Of a stretch of 64,000 nucleotides of DNA, positions 43,539 through 50,811 are shown one piece after another. The translations under genes and the position numbers were made by a program. The number at the start of each line of letters is the position of its first letter. Positions within the stretch are counted from its first letter, which is position 1. Under the pieces are notes generated by a model. It was not told where the DNA came from. It ran no database searches and saw only the letters and a program-made list of their open reading frames with translations. This DNA is from Streptomyces sp. SS1-1 (lineage in GTDB: Bacteria > Actinomycetota > Actinomycetes > Streptomycetales > Streptomycetaceae): NCBI RefSeq assembly GCF_008973465.1, contig NZ_WBXN01000004.1, positions 2,826,001 to 2,890,000 on the forward strand. Reading direction: 5' to 3'.

Positions 43539-43834
43539 GGGGGTTGGTCTCCTTGCCGGTCGGGCCTGGGACGGTCGGTTTTCCTTCTGACGTGACTGAG
43601 CAACGGCCATCGTATGCGAGGACCCCGCCGCGCCGGGAGCCTGCCGGGGGCGCCGGGCCTCCGCTCCTTCGAATGTCCGTCAAAGGGACAACGGCCGGGG
43701 GTGTCGGATGGTGCCGCGTTCCGCCGCTGAATTGTGCCGAACGCGGTCGCGCGCTCACTCCCCGCGCCCGTGTCCCGCTCCTCCGCCGCGTATTCGGATG
43801 GCGCGCCGTGGGGGCCTTTGAGGAGAATCGGCCG

Positions 43835-44416
43835 ATGGAACCCGCCACGCTCACCACCGGCCGCCTCCTGATGCGCACGGTCGGCCCGGGCGACACCGAT
43901 GCCGTGTACGAGGCCGCCCAGGACCCCGACATCCAGCGCTGGACGACCATCCCGTCCCCTTATCTGCGCGAGCACGCCCACAGCTTCACGCACGAACTGG
44001 TCCCGGAGGGCTGGCGGAACGGCTCGATGTTCACGTGGGGGCTGTTCCTCCCCCGCGACGGGGACCTGGTCGGCATGATCGGCCTCACGATGCGTTCCAT
44101 GAGCTCCGCCGAGATCGGCTACTGGGGCACCAAGAAGCACCGCGGCCGCGGCTATGTCACGGAGGCGGTGCTCGCCGTGTCCCGGTGGGCCTTCTCCGAT
44201 CTGCTCGTGGACCGCGTGGAGTGGCGCGCCGAGGCGGGCAACGGGCCCTCCCGCGCGGTCGCCGAGCGCGCCGGCTTCACGGTCGAGGGCACCCTGCGCT
44301 CCGCCCTGATCCACCAGGGCGTGCGCCGCGACTGCTGGGTGGGTTCCCTGCTCCCGTCCGACCTGGGTCTGCCGTCCACGGCCCCCTATCTGCCCGCGCG
44401 CCGGCCGCCGTCGTAG
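43835..44416 (+). CDS. GNAT-family N-acetyltransferase (RimJ/RimL-like)
   Basis: A 193-residue acetyltransferase starting at ATG 43835 with AGGAG nine bases before it. It begins with the RimJ/RimL pattern (LTTGRLLMRTVGPGDTDAVY). The acetyl-CoA-binding motif A is YWGTKKHRGRGYVTEAVLAV (RGRGY loop), followed by RVEWRAEAGNGPSRAVAERA, the motif B region with AERAGF. It transfers an acetyl group to an amine on a small molecule or protein N-terminus; the substrate cannot be predicted. It is divergent from secA, with a promoter region of about 296 bases, and is followed by the DNA glycosylase-like gene in the same direction after 73 bases. Confidence 0.92.
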   Translation: MEPATLTTGRLLMRTVGPGDTDAVYEAAQDPDIQRWTTIPSPYLREHAHSFTHELVPEGWRNGSMFTWGLFLPRDGDLVGMIGLTMRSMSSAEIGYWGTKKHRGRGYVTEAVLAVSRWAFSDLLVDRVEWRAEAGNGPSRAVAERAGFTVEGTLRSALIHQGVRRDCWVGSLLPSDLGLPSTAPYLPARRPPS

Positions 44417-44489
44417 TCCCGCCGGGGCCGTCCCCGACGACGTCGCAGTTCACGCCCGAGTGTCAGTGCCACGTCCTAAGGTGCGCACC

Positions 44490-45662
44490 ATGACGACCCC
44501 GCGCCCCACCCTCCACCTCTCGGCCGACGAGGCCCGTCGCATCGTGCTGCGCGCGCAGGGCTTCCTAGGCGCCCCCGACCGCCGGGGCGGCGTCCGCGGC
44601 GTCCTGCGGCACCTCGGCGCGGTCCAGCTCGACACGATCTCCGTGCTGGCCCGCAGCCATGAACTCGTCCCGTACGCCCGCCTGGGCGCCGTCGGCCGCA
44701 AGACGGTCGAGGCCGCCTACTGGACCGACACGCACGCCTTCGAGTACTGGTCGCACGCCGCCTGCATCCTGCCCGTGGAGGAGTGGCCGCACTTCGCGTT
44801 CCGGCGCCGCGCCTACCGCGCCCGCCCGCAGTGGCATCACGAGCTCCCCGAGGGCGCCTACGACCAGGTGATCAAGCAGCTCCGCGCGGAGGGCCCGCTG
44901 ACCGCGACCGAGCTGGGCGGCGCCAAACGCACCAGCGAGTGGTGGGACTGGTCGGGCGCGAAGGTCGCCGTCGAGCGCGCCCTGATGTACGGCGAGGTGG
45001 TGTGCGTGGAGCGCCGCGGCTGGAAGCGCCTGTACGACCTCGCCGAGCGGGCCATCCCCGCGTCCCTGCTGCACGACGAGCTGGACGACGCCGAGTGCCT
45101 GCGACGGCTCGTCGGCCTGGCCGGTCAGGCGCTCGGGGTGGGCACCCGCGCGGACATCGCCGACTACCACCGGCTGAAGGGCGAGCAGGTCGACGCCGTG
45201 ATCGCCGACTCGGGGCTGGTGCCGGTGACGGTGGAGGGCTGGGCCAAGCCGGCCTGGGCGGACCCGGCGGCGCTCGGCACACCACCGCGCGGCCGTCACC
45301 GTACGACTTTGCTGTCGCCGTTCGACTCGCTGATCTGGGAGCGGGCGCGCACGGAGCGGATCTTCGGCTTCACCCACCGTCTGGAGGCGTACGTCCCCCG
45401 GCAGAAGCGTGTCCACGGGTACTTCGCCATGCCGGTCCTGGCCGGCGGCCGTCTGGTCGGCCGGGTCGATCCGGCCCGGGAGGGCCGCACCCTGGTGGCG
45501 AAGCAGGTCTCGCTGGCCGGCCCGAAGGCGGTACCGGCGGTGGCGCAGGCGCTGGCCGAGGCGGCGGGCTGGGTCGGCTGCACGGACGCGCGGGTGGAGC
45601 GGGTCGACACCCCGGAGCTACGCGAACCGCTCGCGAGGGAGCTGGCCCTCCTGATGGCGTGA
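44490..45662 (+). CDS. Winged-helix DNA glycosylase of the AlkZ/YcaQ (HTH_42) family
   Basis: A 390-residue protein of the HTH_42 superfamily, whose characterised members (AlkZ, E. coli YcaQ) excise bulky alkylated bases and unhook interstrand cross-links. Tandem winged helices make up the N-terminal two thirds. The catalytic Q-x-D motif is present as GAVQLDTISV (Gln46-Leu47-Asp48), the form found in YcaQ-like rather than antibiotic-resistance AlkZ enzymes. Further family marks are FEYWSHAACILP, LLSPFDSLIWERARTERIFG and a C-terminal beta barrel with VDPAREGRTLVAKQ. ATG 44490 follows AAGGTG. No biosynthetic gene cluster is adjacent, which favours general genome maintenance. It is convergent with the response regulator gene, 25 bases apart. 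Confidence 0.85.
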   Translation: MTTPRPTLHLSADEARRIVLRAQGFLGAPDRRGGVRGVLRHLGAVQLDTISVLARSHELVPYARLGAVGRKTVEAAYWTDTHAFEYWSHAACILPVEEWPHFAFRRRAYRARPQWHHELPEGAYDQVIKQLRAEGPLTATELGGAKRTSEWWDWSGAKVAVERALMYGEVVCVERRGWKRLYDLAERAIPASLLHDELDDAECLRRLVGLAGQALGVGTRADIADYHRLKGEQVDAVIADSGLVPVTVEGWAKPAWADPAALGTPPRGRHRTTLLSPFDSLIWERARTERIFGFTHRLEAYVPRQKRVHGYFAMPVLAGGRLVGRVDPAREGRTLVAKQVSLAGPKAVPAVAQALAEAAGWVGCTDARVERVDTPELREPLARELALLMA

Positions 45663-45687
45663 CCCGCGAGGCCGTCCGGGGCCCGGG

Positions 45688-46434
45688 TCAGCGGATCTCG
45701 AGGATCTTCTCCCGCATCGCGTACACCACGGCCTCCATCCGGGAGTGCAGCTGCAGCTTCTCCAGGATGTTGCGCACGTGGTTCTTCACGGTGTTCTCCG
45801 AGATGAACAACTCCTTGGCGATGTCCCGGTTGTTCATCCCGGTGGCGACGAGCTTGAGCACCTCCAGCTCCCGGTCGGTGAGCCGCGGCGCGGGCACGAG
45901 CCGGCGCTCGTCCGTCCGCTGGATCATCGACTTGAACTCGGTGAGCAGCTTCGACGCCATGGACGGGCTGATCTGGGACTGCCCGTCGGCCACCGCGCGG
46001 ATGGCGGTGGCGACCTCGTCCGTGGAGATCTCCTTGAGGAGGTAGCCGGTCGCGCCCGCCTTGATGGCGTCGTAGAGGTCGGCCTCCTCGTCGCTGATCG
46101 TCAGCATGATGATCTTCGCGCTGGGGGCCACCTCCTTGATGGAGGTGCAGGCCTCGATGCCGCCCCGCCGGGGCATGCGGACGTCCATCAGCACGATGTC
46201 GGGCAGCAGGTCGGCGGCCTTGTCGACGGCCTCGGCGCCGTCGCCCGCCTCCCCCACCACCTGGATGTCCTCCTCGGCGGCGAGCACGATCTCCAGTCCA
46301 CGGCGGAACAGGGCGTGGTCGTCCACGACGAGGACTCTGATCGGCTCCTTGCGCGGAGAGCCCGCGTCCGGGCCCGCGCCGACGACATGACCGTCGGCGT
46401 CCTCGTCCCGCATCGGTCCGAAGCTGTCCGTCAT
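45688..46434 (-). CDS. NarL/FixJ-family response regulator (orphan)
   Basis: A 248-residue two-component response regulator. A non-conserved N-terminal tail of 31 residues precedes a receiver domain with the acid pocket VVDDH, the phosphoacceptor Asp84 in VLMDVRMP and the Lys in YLLKE. A LuxR-type DNA-binding domain at about 184-245 (LTDRELEVLKLVATGMNNRD, then SENTVKNHVRNI) recognises DNA. ATG 46434 has a strong GGGGAGGA site. No histidine kinase gene is adjacent, so its partner is elsewhere or it acts unphosphorylated. It lies immediately downstream of hpf on the same strand but behind a strong hairpin, so expression is probably independent. Target genes are unknown. Confidence 0.93.
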   Translation of the reverse strand: MTDSFGPMRDEDADGHVVGAGPDAGSPRKEPIRVLVVDDHALFRRGLEIVLAAEEDIQVVGEAGDGAEAVDKAADLLPDIVLMDVRMPRRGGIEACTSIKEVAPSAKIIMLTISDEEADLYDAIKAGATGYLLKEISTDEVATAIRAVADGQSQISPSMASKLLTEFKSMIQRTDERRLVPAPRLTDRELEVLKLVATGMNNRDIAKELFISENTVKNHVRNILEKLQLHSRMEAVVYAMREKILEIR

Positions 46435-46572
46435 GGTTCCTCCCCCTGAGGCTGTGGCTGGTCGCATGCCATCGCCAACCCAAGGCAGTGGCCCATCGGT
46501 TGGGCCGTCCGGTCATGATTCCATGCCTGGCCGACACTGCGGTGACGTGCGGGGCGCGAACTGGTCGCACAC

Positions 46573-46612
46573 CGGTGCCCCTGGGGGCGCACACGCGCTT
46601 CCAGGGGCACCG
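46573..46612 (-). terminator. hpf terminator
   Basis: A perfect 12-bp stem (CGGTGCCCCTGG, 46573-46584, with 46601-46612). The 16-base loop itself contains a GCGC-ACAC-GCGC mini-hairpin. It lies 21 bases beyond the hpf stop. Confidence 0.75.
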
Positions 46613-46633
46613 CTCAGCCGTCGGCCGGGTGGG

Positions 46634-47326
46634 TCAGCCGCCCAGCGTGCCACCGGCCGCTGGTGCTTGCGCCTCGGTGACCATCGGGTCCGTGCTCAGA
46701 TGGATGACGCCGTAGTCGTAGGCGTGACGCCGGTAGACGACGCTCGGTTCCTTCGTCTCGGAGTCGACGAACAGGTAGAAGTCGTGCCCGACCAGCTCCA
46801 TCTCGTAGAGAGCCTGGTCGAGAGTCATCGGGGAGGCCACGTGGGTCTTCTCGCGCACGACGAGCGGGCCTTCGCCCTTCACCTCGAGCGAGCCGATCTT
46901 CTTGGTGGGAATCGCGTCCGGCTCTTCGGTCTCGAAGGCCTGCCCGTTGCCGTTGAGCGTGGCGGCACCGGGGACGTGGTCGGGCACCTCGGCCGCCGAG
47001 ATCCGGCGTGCGCCCCGGCGCGAGAACCGCTTGTCGTGCTGCTTGCGCAGCCGGGCGTCCAGCTTCTCCGCCGCGAGGTCGAGCGCCGCGTACGGGTCGC
47101 TGGCCGCTGCCTCCGCCCGGATCACCGGACCGCGGGAACGCAGGGTGATCTCCACCCGGTCGCAGCGGTCGGCCTGTCGCGGGTTGGGCTCCTTGGACAC
47201 CTCGACGTCGAGGCTGATCACCTTGGCATCGAGCCTCTGGATCTTCTCCAGCTTCAGCTTCTCGGCCACGTGCTTGCGGAACCGCTCGGGCACCTCGGTC
47301 TTGCGGCCCTTGACGACGATGTCCAC
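46634..47326 (-). CDS. hpf: Long-form ribosome hibernation promoting factor
   Basis: A 230-residue long HPF that joins ribosomes into inactive 100S dimers in stationary phase or stress. The start is GTG 47326 (MDIVVKGRKTEVPERFRKHV) with GGAG six bases upstream. The N-terminal beta-alpha-beta domain binds the decoding centre (residues about 1-105). A linker containing RRGARRISAAEVPDHVP follows, and the C-terminal dimerisation domain starts at about 165 (VVREKTHVASPMTLDQALYE) and ends with VYRRHAYDYGVIHL. Length and two-domain layout are standard for actinobacteria. A 315-base leader region separates it from comF, and a candidate SigR-like promoter overlaps the comF stop. Confidence 0.96.
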   Translation of the reverse strand: MDIVVKGRKTEVPERFRKHVAEKLKLEKIQRLDAKVISLDVEVSKEPNPRQADRCDRVEITLRSRGPVIRAEAAASDPYAALDLAAEKLDARLRKQHDKRFSRRGARRISAAEVPDHVPGAATLNGNGQAFETEEPDAIPTKKIGSLEVKGEGPLVVREKTHVASPMTLDQALYEMELVGHDFYLFVDSETKEPSVVYRRHAYDYGVIHLSTDPMVTEAQAPAAGGTLGG

Positions 47327-47641
47327 GCAGAACTCCGTTCCCGGATCGCTCCGCTCCGACGGCGGAGCATCTCCCTTTTGCACCAGGCTCCGGTAGGCCC
47401 CGGAACCTCGGACTCGGCGACTTCCACCTCCTCCTCCCCCATGGGCAAGATCTCCACCCCATGGCCGAGGGTGATGGTTGAAAACCCACGGCACGGCATT
47501 CGGATACTGCGGGGATGGCCTGCGGCTTTCCCTCACAACCGAACATATCTCGCCCGGAGGGATGTCGTCACCCTCTACTACCGTGTACCTCCGTTCAGGT
47601 GAATTGATCCTCTCGTCACCTGCAACGATGCAACTTCCCTG
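47327..47641 (-). other. hpf upstream region
   Basis: This 315-base non-coding stretch between comF and hpf presumably contains the hpf promoter(s) and leader. It is visibly more AT-rich toward the comF side. No gene is convincing here; a frame continuous with hpf extends upstream but lacks a ribosome site and conservation-like sequence. Confidence 0.5.
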
Positions 47642-47649
47642 TCAGTTCC
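47624..47649 (-). promoter_or_regulatory. Candidate SigR-type promoter upstream of hpf
   Basis: On the minus strand, GGAAC (47649-47645) and GTT (47626-47624) are separated by exactly 18 bases. The SigR consensus is close to GGAAT-N18-GTT, so there is one mismatch. The match is short and can arise by chance. The distance to the hpf start is about 300 bases, implying a long leader. Confidence 0.25.
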
Positions 47650-48670
47650 GGTTTATTTCGAAAGAATCAGGGGCGGCGGCGATCACGGCCGCGCGGATCG
47701 TGGAACCGGCCCGTCCGCGGCCGTCGATTCCCGGCGTGCCCCGTGTTCGCCGCACCGCACCCTCCGTCGATCCCGCACTGTCTTCCCCTCTGCCTTCCCG
47801 GCTTCCCACGCGATACACAGGCGTGGACGCGTCACCGAACTCCCCGTTCCCCTCGTTCCCTCCTCCATACGCGCGCGAGCCGTCCTCCGTTCGGCCAAAG
47901 CCGCCGCCGGCCGCGCGGATTCCCAGGTCGCCGCCCGCCGGCCCGGTCCCCACCGCCTCCCGGACGGCGCGCGCCGCCTCCGCCAGGGACGCCCCCGTCG
48001 TCATCAGGTCGTCCACGAGCACCACGGACCCGGCACCGGCGAGCAGCCGCCCGCCGCCGGGGACGACGGAGAGCGCGCCCGCGAGGTTGACCAGCCGCTG
48101 CCGGGAGCTGAGCCCCGTCTGGTCGGCCACCCCGCGCGCCTGCCGCAGGACGGCGGCCACCCGCGCCGGCGTCCCGGTCCGCCGCAGCGCACCCGCCGCC
48201 GCGAGCGCGATCCGCCGCGCGGGATCGTGCCCCCGCGCCCGCGCCGCCGCCCGCGCGGACGGGACGGGCACGAGCAGCACGGAACCGTCCCCGCCGGCCC
48301 GGACGGACGCCCCCGCACGGCAGGCACCCCGGCTCTCACGCAGCCCCGCACCGCCGGCGTCCCGGCTCTCCCGCAGCCCCGCCCGCACGGCCCACGCCAG
48401 CGCCGCTCCGAGCGGTGCCGCAAGGGCCAGCGCGCCGCGTTCCTTGTGGGCCAGCAGCACGGCCCGCACCTCGTCCGTGTACCGGGCCGCCGCGTGCACC
48501 TCGGGCAGTCCGGGCGGCTCCGGCACCGGTCGCACCCGGCTCGGCGCGGTCCCGGTCAGGACGGCACGGCACTCCGGGCAGAGCACCGTACGAGGCTTCC
48601 CGCAGCCTCCGCACTCGGCCGGCAGCACCAGATCCGTGAGGTCCTGCCACCACCCCCGCATGGCCTCCAC
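47642..48670 (-). CDS. ComF-family phosphoribosyltransferase-like protein with low-complexity inserts
   Basis: A 342-residue cytoplasmic protein of the ComF family; relatives take part in DNA uptake in competent bacteria, but the role in streptomycetes is unknown. An N-terminal zinc ribbon has Cys20, Cys23, Cys31 and Cys34 (CGGCGK, CPEC). The PRPP-binding motif is VVLVDDLMTTGAS at 216-228. Two regions are unusual. Residues about 100-130 hold a duplicated AGLRES unit. Residues about 242-324 are a Gly/Arg/Ser/Glu-rich low-complexity stretch between the PRT motif and the conserved C-terminal strand (AAVIAAAPDSFEINRN), making it about 100 residues longer than usual. The start is GTG 48670 or ATG 48661. 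Confidence 0.85.
   Translation of the reverse strand: MEAMRGWWQDLTDLVLPAECGGCGKPRTVLCPECRAVLTGTAPSRVRPVPEPPGLPEVHAAARYTDEVRAVLLAHKERGALALAAPLGAALAWAVRAGLRESRDAGGAGLRESRGACRAGASVRAGGDGSVLLVPVPSARAAARARGHDPARRIALAAAGALRRTGTPARVAAVLRQARGVADQTGLSSRQRLVNLAGALSVVPGGGRLLAGAGSVVLVDDLMTTGASLAEAARAVREAVGTGPAGGDLGIRAAGGGFGRTEDGSRAYGGGNEGNGEFGDASTPVYRVGSREGRGEDSAGSTEGAVRRTRGTPGIDGRGRAGSTIRAAVIAAAPDSFEINRN
48328..48382 (-). repeat. 33-base direct duplication inside comF
   Basis: Two 22-base copies, differing at one base, at 48328-48349 and 48361-48382 give an exact 33-base period. They encode the repeated AGLRESR unit. The in-frame period suggests recent slippage. Confidence 0.7.
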
Positions 48671-48701
48671 TCTGCCAAGACGGGCAGGGACCGGCCACCC
48701 C

Positions 48702-48756
48702 TGTGGATAACCGCCTGTGGAAAAACAAGAGCCACGCCCGGAACCGGTTTTCCACC
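48702..48756. promoter_or_regulatory. Cluster of DnaA-box-like 9-mers between comF and lpqB
   Basis: TGTGGATAA (48702-48710, complement of the E. coli consensus TTATCCACA), TGTGGAAAA (48716-48724, one mismatch) and TTTTCCACC (48748-48756, two mismatches) lie within 55 bases. The 293-base gap 48671-48963 holds no gene. Streptomyces DnaA prefers TTGTCCACA, so binding is plausible but unproven. Confidence 0.45.
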
Positions 48757-48963
48757 GGCGGAAGCCGAATTCCGTTCACCGCACAACGAATCGGAATGAG
48801 CACCGCTCATGAGCACGCCGGAAGAAACGACGGGCGCGCCCGGGAAAACCCACCGGGCCCGCGCGCAAACCGTCCAGGGCGAATACCACCGCCCCGCACA
48901 CAAAAGCCCGCACCGGTCCCCTGCCCCGGCGCCCGCCCGGAAAACCGAGCGGGCACACACGGC

Positions 48964-50811
48964 TCAGCCCGGATAGACCGGCGCCGTCCCGTCCGCGGCG
49001 ACCTTCTGCCACTGCGTCCCGGACTGCAGCCGGACGATCCCGTCCTCCGAGTACCCGACCAGCGGCAGCCGCGCGTCCTCGGACGCGGTGATCTCCTTGA
49101 CGCCGCTGAGGGCCGCCGGCGCGGGCCCCTCCGGCGTGGAGCCGTCCACCTGCACGTACCGCATCGTCTGCACGCCGTCCTTCTCACGGCCGACCACGAC
49201 GAGCCGGCTGTCCCCGGCCCAGGACATGGCCGTGATCTCCTCCAACTCGGGTGCCGCGGAGCGCAGTTCGTGCACGGACACCCCGGAGCCGTCGCCGGCC
49301 CCGTCGGCCCCTCCGTCGTCGCCTCGCTCGATCCGCCCGATGAGCAGGGAGGACTTCTCGCCGTCCTTCACGACGAGCGCGACACGCACACCGTCGGCGG
49401 CCACCCGGACCGACTCGATCCGGCCCTCGAGACCGGGCGGGGTCTTCACCTCGACCGGGTCGTCGACGCCCTTCCTCAGCAGGAGCAGCCGCGGCTTGCC
49501 GGGGTCGCGGTCGGCCACCCACAGGTCGCCCCGCGCGTCCCAGCTGGGCGCCGACAGCCGCTTCCCGGCCGACGGACCGGCGCTGGTCAGCTCGGGCTCC
49601 CCGAGCGGACCGCCCGACACCAGCGCCCCGACGTACAGGTTCTTGCCGTCGAGTCCGACCCCGGCCGCCATGTCCTCGTCGCGCGCGACGGCCGCCGACC
49701 CCAGCTGCACGTCCTCCCCGAGGGCGCCCGGCACCGGGGTGGGCTCACTGTCGGCGGTCGCCGCCGCCAGCCGGACCAGCCGGTGCTTGTCGTTGAGGAA
49801 GTACAGGTAGTCGGCGCGCTTCACGGAGCCGCGCACGGCGATGTCCTCGGCGTCCTCCGAGGTGAGGCGGCACAGCTGCCGGTCACCCGCGCGCAGTTCG
49901 ACCTCGTCCATGGTGGGCGTGAGGTTCTGGAGGGTGAACAGCAGCTGGGCGGCCATCTCCCGGCACTTGTCCACGCCGACCCGCGCCGCCTTGCCGTTCA
50001 GCGGCACCGTCAGCTTGTTCTGGTCGTCCGGCGTCAGCGACTCCGAGGCGTTCCGCAGCGCCGTACCGGTCGGGAAGCTGGAGCGGACCACCGGGTCGAG
50101 CCAGCGTGTGGGGCCGCGGAGCAGCGAGCGCACCGCCTCGGTCACCGGGTCGACGTTCCTGCGCACATAGACGGGATCGGCGACGGCCGCCGTGTGCGGG
50201 GCCGTCCCGGCACTGGTGTCCGTGGCGAAGTAGTAGCGGTCGACCGACAGGTAGTTGCGCTGGAAGTCCGACCGGCCCATGACGACGCCGCGCGGCGGCA
50301 CGTCGATGCGCCACTGACGGGTCTTCTTGTCCCGGACGAGGTGCATGCTCTCGCGGTAGTCGCCGTCGGCGGGCGCGTACGACTGCTCCGCGTCCACCGT
50401 GGCGACGCGGGTGCCGGTCAGCGTGTACGACAGGCTGTCCGTCTCCTCCCGGCTCAGCCGGTCGGGCTGGGCGCCGGGGCCGTCGGCGAGCACGGTCGTG
50501 GACCGCAGCGGGTGCCATTTGGCCGACGCCTGCGGGGTCAGGTACTTGCGGGCTATCTCGTAGTCCGGGTCGTCGCTGGTCAGCGCCTCCAGGAAGCCCG
50601 TGACGATCTCGGAGTACGACGCGTCCTCGTGCGGCGGCACGGCGAAGACCCGCACCTGCGCCTCCTGCCGCGGTGTGGACTCCACCCCGCGCAGATCACC
50701 GTTGTCGGGCATCGAGGCACACCCGGCCAGCAGGACGGCGCCGCAGGCCGCGAAGGCCGCCGCGCGCCCCGGTCCGTGCCGCCGGACGGCCCGCTTGCGG
50801 TCAGCGCCCAC
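48964..50811 (-). CDS. lpqB: Lipoprotein LpqB
   Basis: A 615-residue exported lipoprotein encoded in the mtrA-mtrB-lpqB operon and known in actinobacteria to modulate MtrB signalling. GTG 50811 overlaps the mtrB end by 11 bases and has GGGGAG upstream. The N-terminus is basic, then hydrophobic, ending in the lipobox LLAGC (Cys31). A GerMN-type domain lies around residues 200-330 (VDPVTEAVRSLLRGPTRWL, then LTVPLNGKAARV). The C-terminal half is a series of beta strands of propeller type, with repeated blade-like segments (LSAPSWDARGDLWVADRD, ITAMSWAGDSRLVVVGRE). The protein is anchored outside the membrane, where it can contact the MtrB sensor domain. No truncation is seen. Confidence 0.95.
   Translation of the reverse strand: MGADRKRAVRRHGPGRAAAFAACGAVLLAGCASMPDNGDLRGVESTPRQEAQVRVFAVPPHEDASYSEIVTGFLEALTSDDPDYEIARKYLTPQASAKWHPLRSTTVLADGPGAQPDRLSREETDSLSYTLTGTRVATVDAEQSYAPADGDYRESMHLVRDKKTRQWRIDVPPRGVVMGRSDFQRNYLSVDRYYFATDTSAGTAPHTAAVADPVYVRRNVDPVTEAVRSLLRGPTRWLDPVVRSSFPTGTALRNASESLTPDDQNKLTVPLNGKAARVGVDKCREMAAQLLFTLQNLTPTMDEVELRAGDRQLCRLTSEDAEDIAVRGSVKRADYLYFLNDKHRLVRLAAATADSEPTPVPGALGEDVQLGSAAVARDEDMAAGVGLDGKNLYVGALVSGGPLGEPELTSAGPSAGKRLSAPSWDARGDLWVADRDPGKPRLLLLRKGVDDPVEVKTPPGLEGRIESVRVAADGVRVALVVKDGEKSSLLIGRIERGDDGGADGAGDGSGVSVHELRSAAPELEEITAMSWAGDSRLVVVGREKDGVQTMRYVQVDGSTPEGPAPAALSGVKEITASEDARLPLVGYSEDGIVRLQSGTQWQKVAADGTAPVYPG

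Noticed and set aside
40416..43595. A 1,059-codon open frame on the plus strand opposite secA
   Set aside because: It is an antisense shadow of secA, Leu/Val/Asp/His-rich and without motifs.
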